A stretch of 64,000 bases of DNA from Ga0077527 sp945862135 (GCA_964203275.1 CAXNMF010000001.1:558001-622000), one strand, 5' to 3'; counted from the stretch's first letter, positions 1-8,240 are shown. The notes: a model not told the origin generated them from the letters alone. Translations and numbers: made by a program.

Positions 1-292
1 CTTCATGCGCGGTCGGCTTGCGCATTTCAACGTTGCCTTCCTCGACACGGCCGCGGCGGCAGGCGGGTTCGCAGGGGCGATCGCAGGTGCGACCGAGAAT
101 GCCGGGGAACACATTCGATTTCCAGTTGACCATATAGGCATCGTCGTAACGGCCTGCGGCGATCAAGCGGATGTATTCGGGGACGGGCGTGTGGGCCGGG
201 CAGGCCCACTGACAATCGACAACTTTATGGAAGTAATCGGGGTGCGAAATATCAGTCGGCTTCAAAAAAGGCTCCTGCTGCGGTGTCGCCAC
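1..292 (-). CDS. Fe-S/FAD oxidoreductase, GltD-like, N-terminal fragment (runs off the window)
   Basis: Only the first 97 or so residues are present; the gene continues beyond base 1. The fragment matches the N-terminal Fe-S domain of glutamate-synthase small-subunit-like and dihydropyrimidine-dehydrogenase-like flavoproteins: Cys27 and Cys31 (DCQWACPAH), then Cys70, Cys74 and Cys78 (TCDRPCEPAC). In this family the domain carries [4Fe-4S] clusters that pass electrons to an FAD/NAD(P)H module, which would lie outside the window. I chose a GTG start at 292. A TTG at 265 has the better ribosome site (AGGAG) and is the main alternative. It lies downstream of the hydroxy-acid dehydrogenase on the same strand, so it may accept or deliver electrons for that pathway (inference). 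Confidence 0.75.
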   Translation of the reverse strand, partial: MATPQQEPFLKPTDISHPDYFHKVVDCQWACPAHTPVPEYIRLIAAGRYDDAYMVNWKSNVFPGILGRTCDRPCEPACRRGRVEEGNVEMRKPTAHE

Positions 293-460
293 AATTCTTT
301 GTTTTTATTCGCCTATTTGGACCTTTGGGGGGCGTGCCCAAAAGTGCCGAAAGTCTACCCCTTTGGCAGGGGAAAAAAAAGCGAAAAACGTCAGGGTTTG
401 CCTCAGATCAATACCCCTGTACACGACGCGGGAAGTGGGTGTGTTTCTTGCGCTGGAAAC

Positions 461-480
461 GACCGCCCCGCAGGGCGGTC
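461..480 (-). terminator. Hairpin after the hydroxy-acid dehydrogenase gene
   Basis: A perfect 8-bp inverted repeat (GACCGCCC/GGGCGGTC) with a 4-base loop lies 9 bases beyond the stop of the hydroxy-acid dehydrogenase gene on the minus strand. It is followed by only a short T run (GTTTCC). It could be a terminator, or a partial attenuator before the oxidoreductase gene. The rest of 293-489 shows no gene. Confidence 0.45.
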
Positions 481-489
481 GCAGCGAGG

Positions 490-1719
490 TCAGGATCCAG
501 CGGTTTTGCCGTCAATCACCCGAAGAGACGGGCGGTGGGCGGGTGCGCGCAATTCATGCTTGTCGGCGAACAGCAGGCATTGCGGACCGATCTCTTCAAT
601 GGTGTTGCAGCCCAGCAAGGCCATGTTGCGATGAATTTCGTCGCGATAGATCTGCAGAGCACGCGAGGCACCGGCTTCGCCGCCGGCGGCCACACCATAA
701 AGCGTCGAACGTCCAACCATCACGGCATTGGCACCCAGGGCCAAGGCTTTGACCACATCGCTGCCGCGGCGGATACCGCTGTCCATGAATATGGTCGCGC
801 GCTTGCCGACTTCATCGACGATTTCCGGCAGCACTTCAATCGGCGAGACGATGCCGTCGAGGTTACGTCCGCCGTGGTTCGATACGTCGATGCCGTCTGC
901 CCCATGGTCGACCGCAGTCTTGGCATCCTGCGGGTCGAGAATGCCCTTGACGATCAACTTGTGAGGCCAGATTTTGCGGATGGCATCGAGGTCAGCCCAG
1001 CTGATCGAGTCAGTGCGCAGGCTGGAGCGCCCGGGCGGTCCTTTGGTCATTTTTGCCTTGGCGGCGGCAGGATAATTGGCATACATGGGCATGCCGGTGG
1101 TTGCCAGGTAACGTCCCATCACCCCGAACAGCCAGCGCGGGTGGGTGGCCATGTCCCACATATTTCGTGCATTGAAGCTGAACGGCAGTGTGAAACCGTT
1201 GCGCAGATTGTATTCGCGGTTGCCCGAAGACACGCCATCGACGGTAACAACAAGTGTTTTGTAACCAGCGGCCTTGGCACGGTTGACCAGTTCGTGTGAC
1301 ATCGAGCGGTCCGGCCACAGGTACAACTGGAACCACAGGTCGCCGCCGGCCTCGTCAGCGACGCGTTCCATCGCGGTGATCGAACCGGTGGCCAGAGTGA
1401 AGGGGATGCCCGCCGCGCGTGCGGCCTTGGCCAGTTTGATCTCGCCCTCGTGCCACAGCAGGCCCGCAACCCCGGTGGGTGCGATGACCAGCGGCATCTT
1501 GTACTTGGTGCCGAATATGGTGGTGTCCTGGGTGCGCTTGGACACGTCGACAAAGGTGCGGGTGCGGAAGCGTATGCGGTCGAACACTGCGCGGTTGTTG
1601 CGCAGAGCGACTTCATCCTCAGTGCCGCGGTCGACGAATTCGAAAAAGCCTTTCGGCACGCGCTTGATCGCGATGTCGCGCAGATCAAAAATGTTGTAGG
1701 CCTTCAGGTTATCGCTCAT
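490..1719 (-). CDS. FMN-dependent alpha-hydroxy-acid dehydrogenase (LldD/glycolate oxidase family)
   Basis: The 409-residue protein is full length for the FMN alpha-hydroxy-acid dehydrogenase family, which oxidises L-2-hydroxy acids (lactate, glycolate, mandelate and others) to 2-oxo acids. Visible signatures are the N-terminal NIFDLRDIA helix, MPLVIAPTG near residue 75, an FMN-contacting Lys258, the active-site SNHGGRNLD with His282 and Arg285, and the phosphate-binding segment MDSGIRRG (313-319) followed by GANAVMVGR. The start has a good site (GGAG, 8 bases upstream). It overlaps the preceding UGSC-partner gene by 11 bases, so it is very probably co-translated with it. The substrate cannot be read from sequence; the context of a Bug receptor and a selenoprotein suggests an unusual carboxylic acid. 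Confidence 0.9.
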   Translation of the reverse strand: MSDNLKAYNIFDLRDIAIKRVPKGFFEFVDRGTEDEVALRNNRAVFDRIRFRTRTFVDVSKRTQDTTIFGTKYKMPLVIAPTGVAGLLWHEGEIKLAKAARAAGIPFTLATGSITAMERVADEAGGDLWFQLYLWPDRSMSHELVNRAKAAGYKTLVVTVDGVSSGNREYNLRNGFTLPFSFNARNMWDMATHPRWLFGVMGRYLATTGMPMYANYPAAAKAKMTKGPPGRSSLRTDSISWADLDAIRKIWPHKLIVKGILDPQDAKTAVDHGADGIDVSNHGGRNLDGIVSPIEVLPEIVDEVGKRATIFMDSGIRRGSDVVKALALGANAVMVGRSTLYGVAAGGEAGASRALQIYRDEIHRNMALLGCNTIEEIGPQCLLFADKHELRAPAHRPSLRVIDGKTAGS

Positions 1720-2854
1720 GGATATTGCTCCTGGATGAACAGTTGCGTTTGAAGTCGTGCAGGGATTTTGCCAGCGTTCCGTCCGCCCGTTTCAGCACCC
1801 GCGTCGCCGCCCGGGTATTGCCGAAAGTCGGCACGTACTGCGAATGTTTGCCGGCGCCGCCGGTGACGATGATCACCAGGTCCTCCGGTTTGGCAAACAT
1901 GCGCACCGGTGCATCCAGCGGCGCGTCGGCGTACTGGGCCGCCAGCTTGCGGCGGAAGCGCCGTTCGATGGTGTCTTTCGAGAACCGCGACAGCGGCATC
2001 GTGGCGTGCTCGAACAGCCATTTGCGGACATCCGCCTTGCTCATGCCGTCGTTGGCCACGGTAGCGGCATGTTCGGGGCCGAAGGCCAGCAGGGGCTGGC
2101 CGGCGTAGTAGGGATTGTTCGAGCCGGTGATGGTCATCGTGCCGGCGACCATCGTCAATATGCCTTCGGCGTTCAGGCTTTCATGGTCGTTGACGTTATG
2201 CGGACCTTCGGCCGCAATCACCGTGACGGCGCTGGAGTCGCTTGGGAAACCCAGTTCAACATGCAGCGGGTCCCAGGGGCTCTGTTCTTCGTTTTCAGCG
2301 ACACAGAAGGTGAATTTTGCCGGCGTGCCGGTCGTCGCCATGTCGCCGGTGCCGGGAATCGCAGCGCCGATGTTGACCAGCGCCAGCCGTACCGCACGGC
2401 CGATCGCGGCATTGGCGCGGAAGTAGTTACCCATCGCATTCTGGCCGGCGTTGAGTCCGGCTTCTTTTGCAGCAGGCCCGTTGAAAATCAGCATCGGCGT
2501 GCAGGGATGCGTCGTAGCCTGGGTGCCGTAGAGGTTGTACTGCTCGTCAGCCAGCGCTTCCAACGCCAGCAACACCAGGGGGAAATGTTCGGGTTTGCAG
2601 CCGGCCATCACCGCGTTGGCGGCAATGCGTACCGGCGTCGCCGCCCCGAAACGCGGCGGGATGTTCAGCACCGGCTTGTCGAGGTCGCGATCGCAGTAAG
2701 CGAGCATGCGTTCGACACGTTCGGCAGTGGGCGGAATGACAGGCAGTCCGTCGCTCCAGCCCTTGCTGCACATCAGGTCAAAGACGGCCTCGGGGTCATC
2801 ATCGCAGGCGACCAGCGCGCCGGGTTTCTGTTTCAGTGTGTCGAGAAGGCTCAT
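1709..2854 (-). CDS. Protein of unknown family coupled to the UGSC selenoprotein
   Basis: This 381-residue protein has no signal peptide or membrane segment that I can see, and I do not recognise a catalytic family. Noticeable features are an N-terminal WSDGLPVIPPT segment (about residue 37), a central Gly/Asn-rich stretch (ITGSNNPYYAGQ), and VIIVTGGAGKHS toward the C-terminus, which could be a nucleotide- or phosphate-binding turn. The start is ATG at 2854, whose ATGA overlaps the selenoprotein stop; an AAGGA site lies inside that gene. A longer in-frame start further upstream reads through the selenoprotein in the wrong frame and is rejected. The four-base overlap suggests the two proteins are made in step and probably act together. 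The gene overlaps the dehydrogenase downstream by 11 bases. Confidence 0.8.
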   Translation of the reverse strand: MSLLDTLKQKPGALVACDDDPEAVFDLMCSKGWSDGLPVIPPTAERVERMLAYCDRDLDKPVLNIPPRFGAATPVRIAANAVMAGCKPEHFPLVLLALEALADEQYNLYGTQATTHPCTPMLIFNGPAAKEAGLNAGQNAMGNYFRANAAIGRAVRLALVNIGAAIPGTGDMATTGTPAKFTFCVAENEEQSPWDPLHVELGFPSDSSAVTVIAAEGPHNVNDHESLNAEGILTMVAGTMTITGSNNPYYAGQPLLAFGPEHAATVANDGMSKADVRKWLFEHATMPLSRFSKDTIERRFRRKLAAQYADAPLDAPVRMFAKPEDLVIIVTGGAGKHSQYVPTFGNTRAATRVLKRADGTLAKSLHDFKRNCSSRSNIHER

Positions 2855-3396
2855 GCCTGCTTTTCCTTGATCGCCTTGATGGCGCGGATCAGCTGCGGCA
2901 GCGCCACGTCGGCGCGTTCGCGTACTTTTTCCATGCTCAGTCCGCCCAGCGGATGCTTGATTTCCAGCAGCGGCAGATCGGGCACGCCGAACACCTTGGC
3001 CTGCGCGCTGCCCAGTTTCATGAATGTATCGGAACAGATCACGGCGGCGATCAGCCCACGTTTTCTCAGTTGCGCCATGTCGTGGACACTCCACGACGTG
3101 CACGACCCTCAATCGGCCATGGCACTGACAACGAGGTCGGCTTCCTTCGCAAGTTTGTCGAGGATGTCTTCGGCGGCAGGGCGGCTGGAAGCGGCCTTGC
3201 GCGTCATCACCACCGAATCCACCTTGAATTCCTTTTTCACGCCTTCGATGATCATGTTCAGCAGATGATCGGCGTTGCCCTTGGTGTTATCGAGAATGCC
3301 GAGGCGGATGCCGGACTCGCCGAGCGTGCGATTGGCATTGAGTTGTTCCGCTTTTTCGATCGGCGCATCGGGTACTACGAGAAAAATCTGGCCCAT
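2851..3396 (-). CDS. UGSC-family selenoprotein (in-frame UGA read as selenocysteine at residue 96)
   Basis: Read through one UGA (bases 3111-3109), this frame encodes 181 residues. The first 95 start MGQIFLVVPD and end DLVVSAMAD, then come Sec96-Gly-Ser-Cys99, then an 82-residue C-terminal part ending KAIKEKQA. Sec-Gly-Ser-Cys is the motif that names the UGSC (seleno)protein family, and Sec and Cys three apart suggest a redox or nucleophilic centre. A perfect stem-loop follows the UGA at SECIS distance. The start has AGGAG 7 bases upstream. Without readthrough the locus appears as two ORFs (3109-3396, and about 2851-3078 from an internal ATG), each lacking half the fold. It sits between a Bug receptor and a translationally coupled unknown protein. 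Decoding needs selA/selB/selC/selD elsewhere in the genome. Confidence 0.88.
3079..3108 (-). promoter_or_regulatory. Candidate bacterial SECIS element
   Basis: Immediately 3' of the UGA (3111-3109) on the minus strand, 11 bases lead into a perfect 8-bp stem: GTCGTGGA (3097-3090) paired with TCCACGAC (3086-3079), capped by the 3-base loop GTG (3089-3087). The first loop base is G, 20 bases from the UGA. A small apical loop beginning with G, about 16-37 bases from the UGA, is what SelB-dependent bacterial SECIS elements show. The stem lies inside the coding sequence, as expected in bacteria. Confidence 0.8.
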
Positions 3397-3451
3397 TGCG
3401 GTCTCCTGTGAATCTGTTTGCTTGCGCAGCGGCGCTGTGCCGCAATCCGCA

Positions 3452-4411
3452 TTAATTGACTTTGATGCCGGCTGCCTTGAATACCGGCGGCCATTTCTGA
3501 AGTTCTTTTTTGACGAATTCGGTGAATTGATCCGGACCCAGTGCAACCGGATCAAAACCGCTGGCTTCCATTTGCGTGTTGACGTCCGGCAGTTTGCTGA
3601 TGCGCGCCAATTCACCGTGCAGTTTCTCGACGATGGGGCGGGGTGTTTTACCCGGCGCCAACACGCCGTAGAAACCTTCCACGGCATAACCGGGTAATCC
3701 GGCTTCGGCCACGGTCGGTATTTCGGGCAACGCCCTGACCCGGTTCGCGGAGCCGACGGCAATGCCGCGCAATCTTCCGGCCTTTAGAAAAGGAATCGCG
3801 GCGCCCGGCGCGGTCATCAGCATATGCACTTGGCCACTGACCACGGCTGCGGTTGAATCGCCCGCGCCCTTGTATGGCACATGCACCATCTGGATGCCGG
3901 CCATGTGTTTGAGCAGTTCAATCGACAGATGGCCGCCGGTGCCGGCACCTGATGAGGCGTAATTCAGATCGCCGGGACGCGACTTGGCCAGCGCGATCAA
4001 CTGCTTCACGGTTTTGACGGGCAGCGAGGGATGCACGACCAGCACGTTGGGCGAATAGGCCAGCAGCGTGATGCGCGCGAAATCGTTCAGCGTGTCGTAA
4101 GGCAGCGTCGAATACAGGCTCGGGTTCAGTGCGTAACCAGTGGCAACGATCAGGATCGTGTGGCCGTCGGGCGGCGCCTTGGCGACTATTTCCGAACCGA
4201 CGATGCCGGCCGCACCCGGACGCAGATCGACGATGACCTGTTGTCCCCAGCTTTGTGTCAGTTGCGCGCCGAACAAACGCGCCAACCGGTCATTGCCGCC
4301 GCCTGCAGATGAGGGCACTACCCAGCGGATCGGTTTGACCGGAAAGGTTTGTGCAAACGACGCCGAAGCGGCAAAAGCCAGCGCCGTGGCGATGGTTAAC
4401 AGGAGCTTCAA
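3452..4411 (-). CDS. Bug-family tripartite tricarboxylate transporter substrate-binding protein
   Basis: This 319-residue periplasmic binding protein has the Bug hallmarks: a signal peptide ending ASFAQ, then FPVKPIRWVVPSSAGGGNDRLAR, RPGAAGIVGSEIVAKAPPDGHTIL, and a C-terminal GLPGYAVEGFYGVLAPGKTP. Such proteins capture carboxylates for TctAB-type permeases or act as orphan sensors; no permease genes are in the window. I chose a TTG start at 4411 because AAGGA lies 7 bases upstream and the next residues form a clean signal peptide. The longer frame up to 4525 adds an unlikely leader. It is first in the minus-strand run leading into the selenoprotein, and its ligand may be the substrate of that pathway (inference). 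Bases 4412-4545 hold no gene. Confidence 0.9.
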   Translation of the reverse strand: MKLLLTIATALAFAASASFAQTFPVKPIRWVVPSSAGGGNDRLARLFGAQLTQSWGQQVIVDLRPGAAGIVGSEIVAKAPPDGHTILIVATGYALNPSLYSTLPYDTLNDFARITLLAYSPNVLVVHPSLPVKTVKQLIALAKSRPGDLNYASSGAGTGGHLSIELLKHMAGIQMVHVPYKGAGDSTAAVVSGQVHMLMTAPGAAIPFLKAGRLRGIAVGSANRVRALPEIPTVAEAGLPGYAVEGFYGVLAPGKTPRPIVEKLHGELARISKLPDVNTQMEASGFDPVALGPDQFTEFVKKELQKWPPVFKAAGIKVN

Positions 4412-4545
4412 TGGGTGTTCCTTAATGTGGACGTTTGATGCAGTGGAATACCCGATGCTAACGCCTGAGTGCAGGGGCGGCAACTGCGAAGAAGCCATGA
4501 ATAACCGGAACAGGCGACTGTCCACAATACGTTACTAAGGCGGGA

Positions 4546-4953
4546 TCAGCGGTACAGCCAGTCGGCGACCGCGCGGGTGTAAAGCGGCATGATCACGTAA
4601 ACCATCAGCCAGACGATGATGCCCGCCACCAGAAAACGACTGATGAGCAGATTACCGAGAACCGGCATGGACTAAATCGCGGGTGAAAGCCCGGCCGACA
4701 CCAGAAGTGTCAGCGGGTAGATCGCCGAAAAGGTGATCAGGAACTGCTTGAAACGGTTGGGTGCGCGCACACCCGGCCGCGTGAACCAGAAATCAAGTCC
4801 TGATTTGATTTCGATGCGGTCGCCGCCTTCGAGGATGGGTTCGACCTTGCGCACATAGTTGCGGCGTACATCCGATTGCACCCAGGCCTGCAGGTGATCG
4901 TATTGATCAAAGCGGATGATGATGGTGACGATGTCGTCCGGATTGACGGCCAT
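4546..4953 (-). pseudogene. ABM-domain (antibiotic biosynthesis monooxygenase type) membrane protein, N-truncated and interrupted by UAG
   Basis: From ATG 4953 the frame reads 93 residues, MAVNPDDIVTIII through GLSPAI, and stops at UAG (4674-4672). The same frame continues for 41 more codons (SMPVLGNLLISRF through VADWLYR) to a UGA at 4546-4548. The continuation holds the hydrophobic C-terminal helix and the aromatic tail expected of ABM-domain proteins with two membrane helices, so the UAG looks like a nonsense change. The N-terminus begins in the middle of the ABM fold (IIRFDQYDHLQAWVQS), and its first half is missing because lpdA ends 21 bases upstream. Two independent lesions point to a decaying gene. 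A shortened 93-residue product could still be made. Confidence 0.65.
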
Positions 4954-4974
4954 GTCCTCGCGAGTGCCGGGTGT

Positions 4975-6729
4975 TTATTTCTTCGGCACGTAGAGGTCGG
5001 TAATCGAGCCTTCGGCCATTTCAGCCGCAAAGAACAAAGTCTCCGACAGCGTCGGATGCGGGTGAATGGTGAGGCCAATATCGTGCGAATCGGCACCCAT
5101 TTCCAGCGCCAGCACGGCTTCAGCAATCAATTCGCCGGCATTGACGCCGGTCATCGCCGCGCCGATCAGGCGGCGCGTTTTTTTGTCGAACAGCGCCTTG
5201 GTCATGCCCTCGTCACGGCCGGTGGCCAGTGCGCGGCCGCTCGCGGCCCACGGGAACACCGCCTTGTCGTATTCGATGCCCTGGGCCTGGGCCTGGGTTT
5301 CGGTGAGACCCATCCAGGCGATTTCCGGATCGGTATAGGCGACCGACGGAATCGTGCGGGCGTCGAAGAAGGCCTTGTGACCGGCGATGACTTCAGCGGC
5401 GATCTTGGCTTCGTAAGTGGCCTTGTGCGCAAGCATCGGTTCGCCGCAGACGTCGCCGATGGCGTAGATATGCGGCACGTTGGTGCGTTGTTGCTTGTCT
5501 ACGGGAATATAGCCGCGCTCGTTGACAGTGACGCCTGCAGCATCGGCCTTGATGTCACGGCCATTGGGCCGGCGACCCACTGCCATCAGTGCGGCATCAA
5601 AGATATCCGTGGTGGTTTTTCCATCGGTGCTTTCGAAGGTGACCTTGAGGCCATCCTTCTGCGCTTCGATTATCGCCACTTTGGTTTTGAGCAGGATTTT
5701 TTCGTAGCGTTTCTCGATGCGCTTCGCCAGCGGGCGCACCACATCTTTGTCGGCGCCGGGGATCAGGCCGTCCATCAGCTCGACTACGGTGATTTTCGAA
5801 CCCAGTGCGTCATACACGGTGGCCATTTCCAGGCCGATGATGCCGCCGCCGATGATCAGCATGCGTTTCGGCACGGTCGCCAGTTTCAGAGCGCCCGTCG
5901 AATCAATGATGCGCGGATCGTCGTAGGGGAAGCCCGGGATTTTTGCGACCGAGGAACCGGCGGCGATGATGCAGTTGTCGAAAGAAACGGTCTTTACCCC
6001 GTCAGCGGTTTCCACGCGGATGGTATTGGACGAAGCGAATTCGCCGCGGCCGGTGATGACCTGCACCTTGCGCTGCTTGGCGAGGCCCGACAGGCCTTTG
6101 GTCAGCTTGCCCAGCACGCCGTCTTTCCACGCGCGCAGCTTGTCGATTTCGATTTTCGGTTTGCCGAAGGTGATGCCGGCATGTGCGGCTTCATCGGCTT
6201 CGGTGATGACCTTGGCCATGTGCAGCAGCGCTTTTGACGGAATGCAGCCGACATTCAGGCAGACGCCGCCGAGCGTCGGATAACGTTCGATGAGCACGAC
6301 CTTCTTGCCGAGGTCGGCGGCTCGGAAGGCGGCGGTGTAGCCACCGGGGCCGGCACCGAGTACGACCAATTCGGCGTGGATGTCGGACTTCGCAGCTGCT
6401 GCGGGCGCGGTTGCGGCCGGTGCAGGTGTCGCGGGCTTTGCCGCTGCAGGTGCAGGAGCCGTTGCTTGTTGGGCAGGAGCGGCGGCGCCGGTGGATTCGA
6501 GCGTCAGGATCAGCGAACCCATCGACACCTTGTCGCCAGGTTTGAGGCTGATGGTTTTGACGATGCCGGCGCTCGGCGCAGGGATGTCCATCGTCGCCTT
6601 GTCGGACTCCAGCGTGACCAGCGGATCTTCCTTGTTCACGGTGTCGCCGGGTTTCACCAGCACTTCGATGACCGGGATGCTCTTGAAATCACCGATATCC
6701 GGGACTTTGACTTCGACCGTTTGGCTCAT
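4975..6729 (-). CDS. lpdA: Dihydrolipoyl dehydrogenase with N-terminal lipoyl domain (E3)
   Basis: The 584-residue flavoprotein reoxidises dihydrolipoamide on 2-oxo-acid dehydrogenase complexes, passing electrons to NAD+. It begins with a lipoyl domain (about 1-78) carrying the acceptor Lys44 in LESDKATMD, then an Ala/Pro-rich flexible linker (84-114). The FAD-binding GAGPGG is at 125-130, the redox-active disulfide Cys157/Cys162 in GGVCLNVGCIPSK, an NAD-binding GGGIIGLE, and a C-terminal dimerisation domain ending ITDLYVPKK. Fused lipoyl domains are common for E3 of pyruvate dehydrogenase in this group. No aceE or aceF lies beside it; proA is 57 bases upstream instead. The gene is intact. 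Confidence 0.96.
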   Translation of the reverse strand: MSQTVEVKVPDIGDFKSIPVIEVLVKPGDTVNKEDPLVTLESDKATMDIPAPSAGIVKTISLKPGDKVSMGSLILTLESTGAAAPAQQATAPAPAAAKPATPAPAATAPAAAAKSDIHAELVVLGAGPGGYTAAFRAADLGKKVVLIERYPTLGGVCLNVGCIPSKALLHMAKVITEADEAAHAGITFGKPKIEIDKLRAWKDGVLGKLTKGLSGLAKQRKVQVITGRGEFASSNTIRVETADGVKTVSFDNCIIAAGSSVAKIPGFPYDDPRIIDSTGALKLATVPKRMLIIGGGIIGLEMATVYDALGSKITVVELMDGLIPGADKDVVRPLAKRIEKRYEKILLKTKVAIIEAQKDGLKVTFESTDGKTTTDIFDAALMAVGRRPNGRDIKADAAGVTVNERGYIPVDKQQRTNVPHIYAIGDVCGEPMLAHKATYEAKIAAEVIAGHKAFFDARTIPSVAYTDPEIAWMGLTETQAQAQGIEYDKAVFPWAASGRALATGRDEGMTKALFDKKTRRLIGAAMTGVNAGELIAEAVLALEMGADSHDIGLTIHPHPTLSETLFFAAEMAEGSITDLYVPKK

Positions 6730-6786
6730 GGCTAAAACTCTTTTAAAAACAAATAGTTATGAATAACCCCGGAGGGTGCTGTCGAA

Positions 6787-8043
6787 TCAGCCGCGGATCT
6801 GGCCGTCCCCGAACACGACGTATTTCAGCGAAGTCAGGCCTTCAAGGCCCACCGGCCCGCGTGCATGCAGTTTGTCGGTGGAAATGCCGATCTCCGCGCC
6901 CAGGCCGAACTCGTAACCGTCGGCAAAACGCGTCGAGGCATTGACCATCACCGAACTCGAATCGACTTCGCGCAGGAAGCGTCGCGCGCGGGTGATGTCT
7001 TCGGTGACGATGGCGTCGGTGTGCTGCGAACCGTAGCGCGCGATGTGATCAATCGCCGCATCCAGTCCGTCGACGATGCGCACCGACAGGATCGCGTCGA
7101 GGTACTCGGTATGCCAGTCTTCTTCGGTCGCGGCTTTCATGCCGGACACGAGGGCACGCGCAGCCTCATCGCCGCGCAGTTCGATTTTTTTGTCGGCGTA
7201 GATCTTGCACAGCGGCGGCAGGATTTTTGCCGCGATGTCGCGCGCGACCAGCAGCGTTTCCATGGTGTTGCAGGTGCCGAGGCGCTGGGTCTTCGCGTTG
7301 TCAGCGATGCGCATCGCCTTGTCGAAGTCCGCCTTGTCGTCGATATAGACATGGCAGACGCCGTGCAGGTGCTTGATCATCGGAATGCGCGATTCGCGCA
7401 TCAGCCGTTCGATCAGGCCCTTGCCGCCGCGCGGCACGATGACATCGACGTAGTCCTGCATCGTGATCATTTCGCCGACCGCCGCGCGATCCGCCGTCGA
7501 GATAACCTGCACCGCGGTTTCCGGCAGACCGGCTGCTTTCAGCCCGGCCTGCACGCAGGCGGCAATGGCCTGATTTGAATGCAGCGCTTCGGAGCCGCCG
7601 CGCAAAATCGCGGCGTTGCCGGATTTCAGGCACAGCCCCGCCGCATCCGCCGTCACATTTGGACGCGATTCGTAAATGATGCCGATGACGCCCAGCGGCA
7701 CGCGCATCTGTCCGACCTGGATGCCGGAAGGGCGGTATTTCAATCCGCTGATCTCGCCGATCGGGTCCGGCAGCGCGGCGATCTGGCGCAGGCCGTCGGC
7801 CATCGAGGCAATGGTTTTGGATGTCAGCGTCAGCCGGTCGACCGATGCCGCATCGAGGCCCTTGGTTTTGGCGGCATCAACATCGCGGGCGTTTTCGCGC
7901 AGCAGCGTCGCGGCCGACTGCTCGATCGCATCAGCCATGGCTTGCAGCGCGCGGTTTTTCGCACCGGTATCGGCGACGGCCATTGCGCGTGATGCAGCGC
8001 GTGCGGCCTTGCCGACGGTGATCATGTAGGTCTGGACATCCAT
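6787..8043 (-). CDS. proA: Glutamate-5-semialdehyde dehydrogenase (gamma-glutamyl phosphate reductase)
   Basis: This 418-residue enzyme reduces gamma-glutamyl phosphate to glutamate semialdehyde with NADPH, the second step of proline synthesis. Family marks are RMRESRIPMIKHLHGVCHVYID, the catalytic cysteine in KTQRLGTCNTMETLLV, and the C-terminal ASTRFADGYEFGLGAEIGISTDKLHARGPVGLEGLTS region. Length is normal. The ATG at 8043 has no strong ribosome site; an internal ATG six codons on is possible. holA, which precedes proA in many betaproteobacteria, lies further along on the same strand (9334-10416), and the two are separated here by a low-GC insertion. Confidence 0.95.
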   Translation of the reverse strand: MDVQTYMITVGKAARAASRAMAVADTGAKNRALQAMADAIEQSAATLLRENARDVDAAKTKGLDAASVDRLTLTSKTIASMADGLRQIAALPDPIGEISGLKYRPSGIQVGQMRVPLGVIGIIYESRPNVTADAAGLCLKSGNAAILRGGSEALHSNQAIAACVQAGLKAAGLPETAVQVISTADRAAVGEMITMQDYVDVIVPRGGKGLIERLMRESRIPMIKHLHGVCHVYIDDKADFDKAMRIADNAKTQRLGTCNTMETLLVARDIAAKILPPLCKIYADKKIELRGDEAARALVSGMKAATEEDWHTEYLDAILSVRIVDGLDAAIDHIARYGSQHTDAIVTEDITRARRFLREVDSSSVMVNASTRFADGYEFGLGAEIGISTDKLHARGPVGLEGLTSLKYVVFGDGQIRG

Positions 8044-8240
8044 AGGGGGGATTCTAGCAGGCGGCGGGACGCAGCCGCTCCGCAGGTATCCGGGAATGCG
8101 GCGGAAACCCTACAATCCACCGGTGCAGGGACTGCGCCATGGCGACGCTTACAAGGCCAAGGGCGCGGAGCCCGGTCAGCAGTGCGGAGCAGGTGGATTG
8201 ATTGGTATTGGAATTGTTGTGAAGGGGGATGGTGATGGGT

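Noticed and set aside
1709..3112. A 467-codon minus-strand ORF starting at 3112
   Set aside because: Its first 86 codons are the selenoprotein C-terminus read in another frame (Arg-rich, no homology). The real start is ATG 2854.
1757..3268. A 503-codon plus-strand ORF
   Set aside because: It is antisense to the UGSC partner and selenoprotein genes, rich in His/Arg/Gly typical of shadow frames in GC-rich DNA, with no ribosome site.
4876..6237. A 453-codon plus-strand ORF
   Set aside because: Antisense to lpdA, whose frame is confirmed by clear motifs.
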